Of a stretch of 64,000 nucleotides of DNA, positions 15,185 through 23,779 are shown piece by piece. The DNA lies in the NCBI GenBank assembly GCA_021798875.1, contig JAJZBN010000003.1:8631-72630 (forward strand), in the 5' to 3' direction. Position 1 is the stretch's first letter. Every line of letters begins with the position of its first letter. The notes under the pieces are model-generated. The model ran no database searches and was not told where the DNA came from. It saw nothing but the letters and a program-made list of their open reading frames with translations. The stretch comes from a bacterium (GTDB lineage: Bacteria; SZUA-79; Acidulodesulfobacterales; Acidulodesulfobacteraceae). The position numbers and the translations under genes are program-made.

Positions 15185-16087
15185 ATGTTCGAAAATGCAT
15201 CTTTAAAAATGAAATTTGCTATAATTATGATAATTATAGGTTTCGGCGCTAACCTTTTAGTTGCCGCCGTTTCTTTTTATTACATTCAAAAATTTAAAAA
15301 AAACGAACTCACGCATGAAGCGGCTATGGTTCTGTATGCCGAAAAATCGGCAAGAGATTATACATCTAACGAATTAAGACCTGCCGTAATGAAAGCCACT
15401 CCCAAATTTGTTATGCAGGCGGAATCTGCTACATTTGTAGCGCTTGGCGTTGCCAAACTTATTAAAAAATTTCTTCCTCATTATATATATTCAGAACCTA
15501 CTTTAAGCCCGTTAAATTTAAAAAATAAAGCTAATCCGTTTCAACAAAAAATCATTGAAAAATTTAAAAACAATCCAGGTATTAAATCATTAAGCGGCTA
15601 TCACGTTTTTAACGGACGTTCTTACTTTTACGTTATGAAACCTGTAATCGCAAAAAATGGGTGTATGATTTGTCACGGCAATCCAGAAAACAAATCGCCT
15701 ATTACGCAGGCTATAGTCAAAAAATACGGTAATACGCACGGCTGGCATTGGAAAACAGGGCAAGTCGTCGGTTCGTTAAGCGTATTAGTCCCTACAAAAT
15801 ATATGGATAAAGTAGCCTTAAAAAGCTCTTTGATAATAGTATTGGCAATATTTATCCTTCCGTTCTTGGCATTCATCGTAGCTTTGTTTTTTATCAATAA
15901 AGCTATAATTAAACCTATTCATGAAATGACTAAATTAGCAGAGGATGTTTCAATGGGGAAATCCAACGAAAATTTCAAAGTAAAAGGCAACGACGAAATA
16001 GGCTTACTGGCTAAATCGTTCAACAGGCTTAAAACAAGCTATCTTAAGGCTCTGCAAATGCTTGCGGATAAAAATAAGGATAAATAA
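15185..16087 (+). CDS. DUF3365 haem-binding sensor protein with HAMP domain, no output domain
   Basis: This 300-residue membrane protein has TM1 at about 10-34 and an extracytoplasmic DUF3365 (Tll0287-like) domain at about 40-210 with the c-type haem motif CMICH (Cys160, Cys163, His164). TM2 is at about 214-237, and a HAMP linker (INKAIIKPIHEMTKLAEDVS) runs to about residue 290. Such domains sense redox state or gases and usually pass a signal to a kinase, cyclase or chemotaxis domain. Here the protein ends just after HAMP, so the output partner must be a separate protein, or the gene is a truncated receptor. A GGAGGGAGG-type site precedes the ATG. It is monocistronic, with no kinase adjacent. 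Confidence 0.85.
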   Translation: MFENASLKMKFAIIMIIIGFGANLLVAAVSFYYIQKFKKNELTHEAAMVLYAEKSARDYTSNELRPAVMKATPKFVMQAESATFVALGVAKLIKKFLPHYIYSEPTLSPLNLKNKANPFQQKIIEKFKNNPGIKSLSGYHVFNGRSYFYVMKPVIAKNGCMICHGNPENKSPITQAIVKKYGNTHGWHWKTGQVVGSLSVLVPTKYMDKVALKSSLIIVLAIFILPFLAFIVALFFINKAIIKPIHEMTKLAEDVSMGKSNENFKVKGNDEIGLLAKSFNRLKTSYLKALQMLADKNKDK

Positions 16088-16249
16088 AACGGCAATAACA
16101 CAAAATATATTACTTTAATTCACGGCCTAATGCTATCAGACCGATTTAATAATTTATATATTTTTATATTTCCGCATTATGGATTTTGCTTTACAAACAT
16201 AGGCAGTTTTTATGCAGATAAAAATTTATTGCGGCGGATTAAAGCAATA

Positions 16250-18427
16250 TTATAATTGCAAATTATTATAATATTGCTTTATAAATGCGCTTATTCTTTC
16301 ATTTAAAACGCCTGTTATAGATTTGCCTTTAAGCTTTTTTTCTTCTTGCCGTGCTTTTAGTTCGTCAAAGCCGGTTATTATGGAGCTGAAAATATCTATA
16401 GCCTTATTGCGGTCTATTTTACCGGAAGCTATATAGTTTTTAAATTTATTTATATCGTTTACGTTAAAATATTCCGTTATAATTTTTTTTACGATATCGT
16501 CGTTGCCGTCGTACGCCGAAATTAAACCGTCTATAACATCGTATAACAAAAATTCGGGGGTTCCGTATAAATCGAAAGTGGCGCTCAGAGAATTAAGAAT
16601 ATTGTCTATATATACAAACATCTCTTTTTCGCCGGTTTCATCGGCCGTTTTTGTTTTGCCGTGCTTGATAGATTTACTATATTTTTCTTCTTCGCTATTC
16701 AGACTGCCGTTTATATTTTTATTTTTTATAAGCAAATCAATAAAATGAGCGATTTTTAAGTTTTCAAATTTATAAAGATACGGCACTTCAATGGTTTTTA
16801 AATTTAGCATATTCACGTTTACGCCTTCATCGTCTTTAACACTTTTTATTTCGCCGCAAAGTGGAACTATAAATTTAGAATAAGTCCGGCTATTTAACAA
16901 AGGGGCATTCGGATATGCGTTTATAAAGTCGTTAAACAAGAAGATAGGAACGACTTTATGTCTCTCGTAAACATTTATTATAACGTCTATAATTTCTCCC
17001 ATTTCGGAAACTATATCGAATAAACTAAAATTTTTATCCGGTACCGTCAAAATAATAAAAGACGAAGGAATGATCTTTATAGATGCGCAATAATCTATAA
17101 TTTTTTTAGCTTTATCAATATATAACCGTTCTTTGTCTTTTTTTGTTTTGGAAAAATATGATATCTTTTCAGGCAGAAAACTTTCTACGCCTATTTGAAT
17201 TTTGGCAAAATTAGCCTGCTTTAGCTTATTTAAAATGTTTTCGTCCGTAATATGTTCTACTTTAAACATAGCCGTAAAACTGAATTTTTCATTGAACTTT
17301 CCGTCAATAATGGCGTCTAAAAATTCATTAAGCCATATTTTATTCTGGACAAAAAGATCGTCGTCGAAACTAAAACCGTAAACATTATGGCTGCCCGCTT
17401 CATTTATAACTTTTAAAAGGAACTTCGTGCTTAATTTTCTGTATTTATAATTGACTATAGAACAGTAAGTGCATTTACCCCAGTTGCAGCCTCTTTGAGC
17501 ATATAAACCCACGGATTCAAACTTAAAATCATCGTATATATCCCAAGGATAATCCGTATATTCGGCATTTATCTCGGTTTCCGTAGGAAAAGGCAGTATC
17601 GTCTCGGTAAATTCCACTTCGTTCATTATGTTTTTATAATTTGAATAAAATAAATCAAAATCTTCATGCAAAACATCTATTTTTTCAAAAAATCTGATTT
17701 TTCCGTCGTTTAATTTTATGGCGGTATTTGAAATAGGACATTTTACCGCAGATTCTAAAAATATTCTTTCGAAAAAAATATTTTCCGGTATTTTCTCTAT
17801 AGGAGAAAGATAGCGTCCTTTTCGTTTAAACAATAAATTCATATGTTCGGGAGTACAATAATATGCTTCCTGCTGCGTTATTCCCGATATTAATTTTTCC
17901 GGATAATTTTCAAAAATTAGCGGATTAAGGTTCCCTGCCACTGCCTTATGTTCATTATTATTATTTAAATCTGTTATGTTATTTTGATTCAATATATTAG
18001 TGATATTATCTAATACTGCGGGAAGAATTTTTTCGGCGTCGCCTTCTATTGTAACATCTATACCTTCTGCTTCTATAAGATCTTTATAATAGCCGTAAAC
18101 TCCTGTTCCTCCTAGAACGTTAACGGTAAAAGGACTGTATTCTTTAACTTTAATAGCCGTCTGGAGTATTTTTCTTAATTTATCGGAACTCATTAAAGAA
18201 AGAAGACATACGTCGTAATGCATTACAGATTTTGAGTTTTTTGAATTATATTTGCTTGCGGTATTTTTAAATGCTTCTATAAGCGTTTTTTCCGATGCAA
18301 AAAAATCTACTTCGTAGCCTTTGTTTCTCAAAAAAGAAATAAAAAAAAGGATAGGCGGGGCTTCTTTGGAATTAAAACTTTCATAATCTACGTAAAAGGC
18401 AATTTTATTTTTTATCTTTTTCGTCAT
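16250..18427 (-). CDS. Radical SAM protein with N-terminal B12-binding-like region
   Basis: This 725-residue protein starts with a Rossmann-like segment (IAFYVDYESFNSKEAPPILF, through NVLGGTGVYGYY and EGDAEKILPAVLDNI, residues 8-144) resembling the cobalamin-binding domain of B12-dependent radical SAM enzymes. The classic DxHxxG is not evident. The iron-sulfur motif is RGCNWGKCTYC with Cys314, Cys319 and Cys322, a CX4CX2C spacing in place of the common CX3CX2C. The TIM-barrel part includes GFSFDDDLF and AKIQIGVESF. The spacing resembles radical SAM proteins with RGCxWGxC motifs, some of which modify peptides. No small precursor peptide, maturase or transporter is adjacent, so the substrate is unknown. 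It stands alone. Confidence 0.8.
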   Translation of the reverse strand: MTKKIKNKIAFYVDYESFNSKEAPPILFFISFLRNKGYEVDFFASEKTLIEAFKNTASKYNSKNSKSVMHYDVCLLSLMSSDKLRKILQTAIKVKEYSPFTVNVLGGTGVYGYYKDLIEAEGIDVTIEGDAEKILPAVLDNITNILNQNNITDLNNNNEHKAVAGNLNPLIFENYPEKLISGITQQEAYYCTPEHMNLLFKRKGRYLSPIEKIPENIFFERIFLESAVKCPISNTAIKLNDGKIRFFEKIDVLHEDFDLFYSNYKNIMNEVEFTETILPFPTETEINAEYTDYPWDIYDDFKFESVGLYAQRGCNWGKCTYCSIVNYKYRKLSTKFLLKVINEAGSHNVYGFSFDDDLFVQNKIWLNEFLDAIIDGKFNEKFSFTAMFKVEHITDENILNKLKQANFAKIQIGVESFLPEKISYFSKTKKDKERLYIDKAKKIIDYCASIKIIPSSFIILTVPDKNFSLFDIVSEMGEIIDVIINVYERHKVVPIFLFNDFINAYPNAPLLNSRTYSKFIVPLCGEIKSVKDDEGVNVNMLNLKTIEVPYLYKFENLKIAHFIDLLIKNKNINGSLNSEEEKYSKSIKHGKTKTADETGEKEMFVYIDNILNSLSATFDLYGTPEFLLYDVIDGLISAYDGNDDIVKKIITEYFNVNDINKFKNYIASGKIDRNKAIDIFSSIITGFDELKARQEEKKLKGKSITGVLNERISAFIKQYYNNLQL

Positions 18428-18738
18428 TTAATTTTTTAATTATTTTAGCGTTATTCAAGTAATCAGATAACAAACATGCTGATATACTATAATTTTTAAC
18501 ACCTTTAGTCAATAATAAATTCTATAAAACTCTATTAATTTTCTTATTGAAATTGCAAAAATTAAAAATCTTAAATTTTAAAATAGTCGACTATGTAAAA
18601 CCAGTATAGCTAACGCAGTATAATTAATGCAGTATAAAACTAATTGCTTTTTTTTTAAAATGTGATACACTAATCAATATATATGATTATTCATATATAC
18701 ATATTTAATTTTTTATCAATAAAGGGGGTACAATAGTC
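18428..18738. other. 311-bp divergent intergenic region
   Basis: No gene is supported. This AT-rich region lies between the divergent radical-SAM and DUF2892 genes and should hold both promoters. A GGGGG-containing ribosome-binding site lies just upstream of the DUF2892 start. Confidence 0.5.
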
Positions 18739-18951
18739 ATGAAAACAAATGAAAGCGGCACCGACAGGGTAATAAGAGTTATTCTGGGAGTAATTTTAAT
18801 AATAATCGGCATCTTAGCTCTTAAGGGCGCAGAAGTATTGGGGATTATACTCATAATAGTCGGCTTAATAGCTTTAATTACAGGAATTACGGGCTTTTGC
18901 GCATTATACACATTGCTTGGAATAAACACGTGTAAAAATTGTCAAAAGTAA
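18739..18951 (+). CDS. DUF2892 (YgaP-like) small inner-membrane protein
   Basis: This 70-residue protein has the DUF2892 pattern: ESGTDRVIRVILGVILIIIG, then a second helix (GIILIIVGLIALITGITGFC). It ends CALYTLLGINTCKNCQK with three or four cysteines. In other bacteria this membrane domain is often fused or linked to rhodanese-type sulfur-transfer domains (YgaP). Here it stands alone. The C-terminal CxxC could react with sulfur compounds or metal, which would fit the sulfur genes elsewhere in the window, but that is inference. Confidence 0.85.
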   Translation: MKTNESGTDRVIRVILGVILIIIGILALKGAEVLGIILIIVGLIALITGITGFCALYTLLGINTCKNCQK

Positions 18952-19103
18952 AATAATTGTGCGCGGCGGGGGAGAATTTATTTTTTAAGCCTGGGTTAAT
19001 ATCTCTCCCGCTTAGCAATCTTTCGCTTCCATTTATTTATATGTTTTATTTTTTAGAAAATAACGAATAATAATACTTCGGTTATTTAATATTTTATAAT
19101 TTT

Positions 19104-21371
19104 TTAAGCTACTCTGTTCACCTTTATTACGCCTTTAATAGATTTAATACCGTCAATAATAGATTCCGTCTGTTTGTTGTCTCTCACTTCTATATCGAAC
19201 AAATGAACTGCTCTTCCGTCTATAAGAGTTCGGACCTGAGCTTTTGATATATTAGCCCCTCTTGCAGATATCAAAGATGCTATATCGGCTAAAACACCTT
19301 TTTTATCGTCGGTTATAATCCTTATTTTTGTTTCGAATAATTCTACTTTGGATAAATTTGATTTATTTTTAGAGGTTTCTTTCCAATTAACGCTTATAAG
19401 CCTGCTTTCGTCTATTCCTATTATATTTCTGCAGTCTGCTTTGTGGACTATAACCCCCCTGCCTCTTGAAATAAATCCCACTATATCATCCCCGGGTATA
19501 GGACGGCAGCATCCGGCAAGCTTATAAAGAAGTCCGTCTCCGAGCGAAGAAACGACGGCATCGTTTTTTGCCGAACTTGGCTTAATTTTTTGAATAATTT
19601 TATTTATTACGTTTCCTGTCGTTTTTGTAATTAAAGATAATTTGTCGGACTTTTTATAATTAGGTATAACTAAAGAAAATATATACTGCGGCGAGTATTT
19701 GCCGTAACCTATGCCCGCAAACAGTTCTTCTTCGGTTTTTAACGAAAGTTTCTGCATCGTTATAGCTAATAATTCCTTAAAGTCTAAAGATTTATTTTCT
19801 ATTTTTTTAAATTCCTTTTCTAAATTTTCTTTTCCTGAGACAATACTTAATTCTCTTTCCTCCTGCCTTACGTAATTTCTTATTTTAGATATGGCTTTTG
19901 AAGACTTTGCATATCTTAGCCAGTCGCTTGAAGGATGATGTCCTTCTTTCGTTAAAATTTCTACTATATCGCCGTTTGAAAGCTTATATTTAAGAGGCAC
20001 CATAACGCCGTTTACTATAGCTCCGGTAGTTTTGTCGCCTATTTCGGTATGTATGTAATAGGCGAAATCTATAGGTGTAGAATCTTTCGGCAGCGCTATA
20101 ACCTTTCCCTTGGGCGTAAAAACGTAAACTTCTTCTTGAAAAAGATCTATTTTGACGCTGTCTAAAAATTCATGCGGATCCTTAACATCTCTTTGGTATT
20201 CCACAAGCTGTCTTAACCAGTTAAACTGTTCGAGATCTTCTTTTTCTGTTTCCTTTATGTTTTCTTTATATTTCCAGTGCGCAGCTATACCGAATTCATC
20301 TATAAAATGCATCTCTTTAGTTCTTATTTGAATTTCTACCCTCATACCTTCCGGACCTATTACCGTCGTATGTAAAGAACGGTATAGATTTGCCTTAGGC
20401 ATGGCAATATAATCCTTAATTCTTCCGGAAATAGGTTTCCAGATTGAATGAACTATGCCAAGCGCTTCATAGCATTCGGTTTCGTTATCTACTATGATTC
20501 TAAGCGCAAGTAAATCATAAATATCCTCAAAGCTGACGTGCTGTTCCATCATTTTCTTGTAAATGCTGTAAAAATGCTTTGGTCTTCCGTATATTTCTGC
20601 TTTGAGATTATGTTTTTCCAAATATTTCCTAAGAATATCCGTAACTTTTTCTATATATTTCTCTCTTTCCGTCTTTTTTTTGTTTATTTTAAAAGATAAA
20701 TCTTTATACGCCTGTGGATTTAAATACTTAAGAGAAAGGTCTTCCAGCTCGCTTTTTATAAAAAATATTCCGAGTCTGTTAGCTAAAGGCGCATAAATAT
20801 CTAAAGTTTCCTGTGCTATTTTAATCTGTTTTTCTCTCGGAAGAGCTTCCAAGGTTCGCAAATTATGAAGTCTGTCGGCTAATTTAATAATGATAACCCT
20901 TATGTCTTTAGCCATTGCGACTATCATTTTTCTGATATTTTCGGCTTCAAGTTCTTCCGAAGATTTAAAATTCAGCTTGCCCAGCTTAGTCAATCCGTCA
21001 ACTATAAAAGCAATTTCTTCGCCGAATTCTGATTTAATATCTTCTATCGTCGTTAAAGTATCCTCTACCGTATCGTGCAAGAGAGCGGAAACTACGGAAG
21101 CGCAGTCCATCCTTAAACCCGCAACTATAGCGGCAACTTCGATCGGATGGGTAAGATAAGGCTCGCCGGACACTCTTTTTTGTCCCTGGTGCATTTTTTT
21201 TGAAAATGCATAAGCCTTTTTGAGTAATTTGAACTTTTCGGTATGAATTTCTTCTATGCTTATATCGTCTAGCGTATTTATATTATTTCTAAAAAGCTCT
21301 ATTATATTGTTTAAGGCGCTGAAATCGCCGGAGGGATTAACCGTTACAAGGTTTTCGTTTGAAATACTCAT
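19104..21371 (-). CDS. spoT: Bifunctional (p)ppGpp synthetase/hydrolase (RelA/SpoT homologue)
   Basis: This 755-residue protein has the full Rsh domain order. The HD hydrolase is at about 50-200 (His75, His99-Asp100 in ALLHDTVEDT). The synthetase at about 250-370 includes the RxKD motif RIKDYIAMPK, which marks bifunctional enzymes (monofunctional RelA has ExDD). TGS is at about 405-465, and a linker with CCRPIPGDDIVGF precedes the C-terminal ACT domain at about 680-755. It makes and degrades the stringent-response alarmone. It lies 21 bp after rpoZ in the order remA-gmk-rpoZ-rsh. Confidence 0.95.
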   Translation of the reverse strand: MSISNENLVTVNPSGDFSALNNIIELFRNNINTLDDISIEEIHTEKFKLLKKAYAFSKKMHQGQKRVSGEPYLTHPIEVAAIVAGLRMDCASVVSALLHDTVEDTLTTIEDIKSEFGEEIAFIVDGLTKLGKLNFKSSEELEAENIRKMIVAMAKDIRVIIIKLADRLHNLRTLEALPREKQIKIAQETLDIYAPLANRLGIFFIKSELEDLSLKYLNPQAYKDLSFKINKKKTEREKYIEKVTDILRKYLEKHNLKAEIYGRPKHFYSIYKKMMEQHVSFEDIYDLLALRIIVDNETECYEALGIVHSIWKPISGRIKDYIAMPKANLYRSLHTTVIGPEGMRVEIQIRTKEMHFIDEFGIAAHWKYKENIKETEKEDLEQFNWLRQLVEYQRDVKDPHEFLDSVKIDLFQEEVYVFTPKGKVIALPKDSTPIDFAYYIHTEIGDKTTGAIVNGVMVPLKYKLSNGDIVEILTKEGHHPSSDWLRYAKSSKAISKIRNYVRQEERELSIVSGKENLEKEFKKIENKSLDFKELLAITMQKLSLKTEEELFAGIGYGKYSPQYIFSLVIPNYKKSDKLSLITKTTGNVINKIIQKIKPSSAKNDAVVSSLGDGLLYKLAGCCRPIPGDDIVGFISRGRGVIVHKADCRNIIGIDESRLISVNWKETSKNKSNLSKVELFETKIRIITDDKKGVLADIASLISARGANISKAQVRTLIDGRAVHLFDIEVRDNKQTESIIDGIKSIKGVIKVNRVA

Positions 21372-21392
21372 AAAGAAATGGGGTAGTTTATT

Positions 21393-21584
21393 TTACTTCC
21401 GCTGTTTAACGCCGACATATCCCTGAGCTATTTCCCTTAATGCTACCACGATAGGCTTATTTTTTGAAACAATTTTAGGTGCGGATCCCTCCATTATCTG
21501 CCTTGCCCTTTTTGCCGCTATTATTACAAGCGTAAATCTATTTTCCACGTTTCTTAAACAATCTTCGATAGTTACTCTTGCCAT
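21393..21584 (-). CDS. rpoZ: RNA polymerase omega subunit
   Basis: This 63-residue protein [20 protein letters not shown] continues with [14 protein letters not shown] and [11 protein letters not shown], the standard omega sequence. It supports assembly of RNA polymerase through the beta' subunit and can mediate ppGpp response. Its position between gmk and rsh is the classic arrangement. A GGAGGAATTTAA site precedes the ATG. Confidence 0.95.
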   Translation of the reverse strand: MARVTIEDCLRNVENRFTLVIIAAKRARQIMEGSAPKIVSKNKPIVVALREIAQGYVGVKQRK

Positions 21585-21609
21585 TTAAATTCCTCCGTTT
21601 TAGTTTTAA

Positions 21610-21684
21610 TTTTGTGACGGTGCCAGAATTGAATTCTGGCCTTTTCCATTTTGTGACGGTGCCAGAATTGAATTCTGGCACCGT
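21610..21684. repeat. Two tandem copies of a dispersed palindromic repeat, family 2
   Basis: TTTTGTGACGGTGCCAGAAT begins at 21610 and again at 21648; both copies continue through an EcoRI-type palindrome GCCAGAATTGAATTCTGGC. In the second copy the palindrome extends to perfect 14-bp arms around one central base (21656-21684). Related, more decayed copies lie at about 50664-50680 and 63620-63645. It sits between gmk and rpoZ and could also act as a transcript hairpin. Confidence 0.85.
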
Positions 21685-21714
21685 AATATATTTATTATAT
21701 CATTATTTTTAGAT

Positions 21715-22383
21715 TTAAGCTTTAAATTTATTAAAATTTTTGCATCTTTCGGCGATAACGATAGATTTTAATTTTATATATGCTTCGTTTAAATCATCGT
21801 TGGTAATAATATAATCGTAAAATTCGCCGTGCTTAATCTCTTCGTATGCAGCAGCCAGCCTTTTATTTAATTCGTCGCCGCTTAACCCGCCTCTTTTTTT
21901 CAATCTTTCTTTTAATCCTTCGTAAGAAGGCGGAGTAATAAATATAGTTATTAAACAATCGCTTTTTAAAGCAGCATCTTTTTTGTTTTTGTATATTTTA
22001 TTTAGCTTTTCCACTCCCTGAACATCTATTTCCAATAAAATATCGTATAAAGAATCAGGATTATAAATCGATTTATATGCGGTACCGTATTTTTTGCCGA
22101 AAACATTTGCCCATTCTATAAATTCATCAGCCGATATCATTTTATCGAATTCGGCGTCGCTTATAAAATGATAACTGATGCCTTCTATCTCCCCCTCTCT
22201 TTTTGCCCTGGTAGTAAAAGAAACGCTCGGTTTTATATCTTTAAAATCTTTCAAAAGCATACTGCATAAAGTAGTTTTTCCGGTACCCGAAGGAGCAGAC
22301 ACCGCAAAAATTAAGCCCTTAGGCTTCCCGTCGACGTGAAGCGATTCGCTCCTAAAATCAATATTTTCCTTATCATTATTCAT
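21715..22383 (-). CDS. gmk: Guanylate kinase
   Basis: This 222-residue protein has the P-loop APSGTGKTTLC (residues 30-40). The GMP-binding pieces are SFTTRAKREGEIEGISYHF and EIDVQGVEKL, and the lid region is RLKKRGGLSGDELNKRL. It phosphorylates GMP to GDP. The N-terminus is about 20 residues longer than in many homologues. It follows remA by 36 bp and precedes rpoZ. Confidence 0.95.
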   Translation of the reverse strand: MNNDKENIDFRSESLHVDGKPKGLIFAVSAPSGTGKTTLCSMLLKDFKDIKPSVSFTTRAKREGEIEGISYHFISDAEFDKMISADEFIEWANVFGKKYGTAYKSIYNPDSLYDILLEIDVQGVEKLNKIYKNKKDAALKSDCLITIFITPPSYEGLKERLKKRGGLSGDELNKRLAAAYEEIKHGEFYDYIITNDDLNEAYIKLKSIVIAERCKNFNKFKA

Positions 22384-22419
22384 TTTTATATTTTCGATAT
22401 TTTAAAATTACTTCGTTAA

Positions 22420-22671
22420 TTACGTCTGCTGCTCTTTTCCCTCTAATCTCGCAATAATCGTAGAAGTATTAAGCGCCGAAAGAATGATGTGACCCGAATC
22501 GGTAATAATCACAGACCTAGTTTTTCTGCCTTCGGTAGCATCTACAAGATTATTGCCGTCCTTAGCCGTTTCCCTGAGTCTTTTCATCGGAGAAGAACTC
22601 GGCGAAACCACAGCTACTACTCTGCTCTGCAAAACTACGTTTCCAAACCCTATATTTATAAGTTTTTGCAT
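22420..22671 (-). CDS. remA: RemA/DUF370-family regulator
   Basis: This 83-residue protein [20 protein letters not shown] continues with [20 protein letters not shown] and [20 protein letters not shown], the typical DUF370/RemA sequence. In Bacillus RemA is a DNA-binding activator of matrix genes and forms ring-like oligomers. In most other bacteria its role is unknown, but it is very often encoded just before gmk and rpoZ, as here. Family assignment is firm, function by homology only. Confidence 0.9.
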   Translation of the reverse strand: MQKLINIGFGNVVLQSRVVAVVSPSSSPMKRLRETAKDGNNLVDATEGRKTRSVIITDSGHIILSALNTSTIIARLEGKEQQT

Positions 22672-22748
22672 TTAAATAAAAATCGGACTATAACTATACT
22701 TAATTAATCCCGTTTTATTACTTGTTGTTATTGATATTATATATAATA

Positions 22749-23762
22749 TTACGCCGGCATTTCTTTACTTCGCCGAAAATCCGAAAGCAATAGTTCCTCT
22801 AACTCGTTTACGCCTACTGCATATGTTCCAAGCTGAGAAACCGCAATGCTTGCAGCGGCGTTTGCGATATAGCATGCATCGGAAATAGAAGCTCCGACGC
22901 TTTTTGCAACGGTCAGCGTAGAAATAACGGTATCTCCGGCACCTGTAACGTCATAAACTTCTTTTGCGCGCGCTTTTAGATGCAAAGGACTCATTCCATC
23001 GTTAGAATAAAGCGACATGCCAAACTCTCCTCTAGTAATAAGCAGGTAATCCGGTTTGACTTTTTTCATAACCGCTCTGCCTGCTTTTTCGAGCGTCTTT
23101 TCGTCTTTTATTTTAATGCCTGAACCGCCTGAAGTTTCATTTAAATTTGGGGTTAAGACAGAAACATTTTTATAGAATTTAAAATTTTCAACCTTTGGAT
23201 CGAGAGCAATAAATTTATTCTTTTTTCTTAAAAAATTAACTAAATCTAAAAAAAATTTTTTTTCGATTAATCCCTTGCCGTAATCTGAAATTATTACCGC
23301 ATCTATTTCATCGGCAATATTCTTAATTCCTTCAAGAAGTCGCCTGTAAACGGAAGTACTAAATTGACCGTTATCTTCCCTGTCGAATCTCACGATTTGC
23401 TGATTATGAGCAATTACTCTGGTTTTAATAATAGTTTGAAAATTTTTTAATGTTAAAATATATGAAGTATCGACATTGCCTATTATTTTTTTTAATATAT
23501 CGCCGTTATAATCGTCTCCTACTACTCCGGCTATATAAACTTTTGCGCCGAGTTTAGCCACGTTGCTGACAACGTTGGCGGCTCCGCCCGGCATAAGCTT
23601 TTCCGACTTAACGTTGACGACCGGAACAGGCGCTTCGGGGGATATTCTGTTAACGGTTCCATATACAAAATGATCAACCATAATATCTCCTACGACGAGT
23701 ATTCTAGCCTGATTAAATTTTTTTACTATATCTATCAAATTTTTAGAAAACGAAACGATCAT
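22749..23762 (-). CDS. rfaE1: D-glycero-beta-D-manno-heptose-7-phosphate kinase (RfaE domain I)
   Basis: This 337-residue PfkB-family kinase is of the RfaE1/HldA type: RILVVGDIMVDHFVYGTVNR, ISPEAPVPVVNV, PGGAANVVSNVAKLGA, and the anion-hole/catalytic motif DVTGAGDTVIS. It phosphorylates heptose-7-phosphate on the way to ADP-heptose for LPS inner core. The nucleotidyltransferase domain II found in fused HldE is absent, so a separate rfaE2 must exist elsewhere. It is the promoter-distal gene of the LPS cluster, 17 bp after the family-4 glycosyltransferase. Confidence 0.93.
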   Translation of the reverse strand: MIVSFSKNLIDIVKKFNQARILVVGDIMVDHFVYGTVNRISPEAPVPVVNVKSEKLMPGGAANVVSNVAKLGAKVYIAGVVGDDYNGDILKKIIGNVDTSYILTLKNFQTIIKTRVIAHNQQIVRFDREDNGQFSTSVYRRLLEGIKNIADEIDAVIISDYGKGLIEKKFFLDLVNFLRKKNKFIALDPKVENFKFYKNVSVLTPNLNETSGGSGIKIKDEKTLEKAGRAVMKKVKPDYLLITRGEFGMSLYSNDGMSPLHLKARAKEVYDVTGAGDTVISTLTVAKSVGASISDACYIANAAASIAVSQLGTYAVGVNELEELLLSDFRRSKEMPA

Positions 23763-23779
23763 TTTATCTGTTTATGTTT

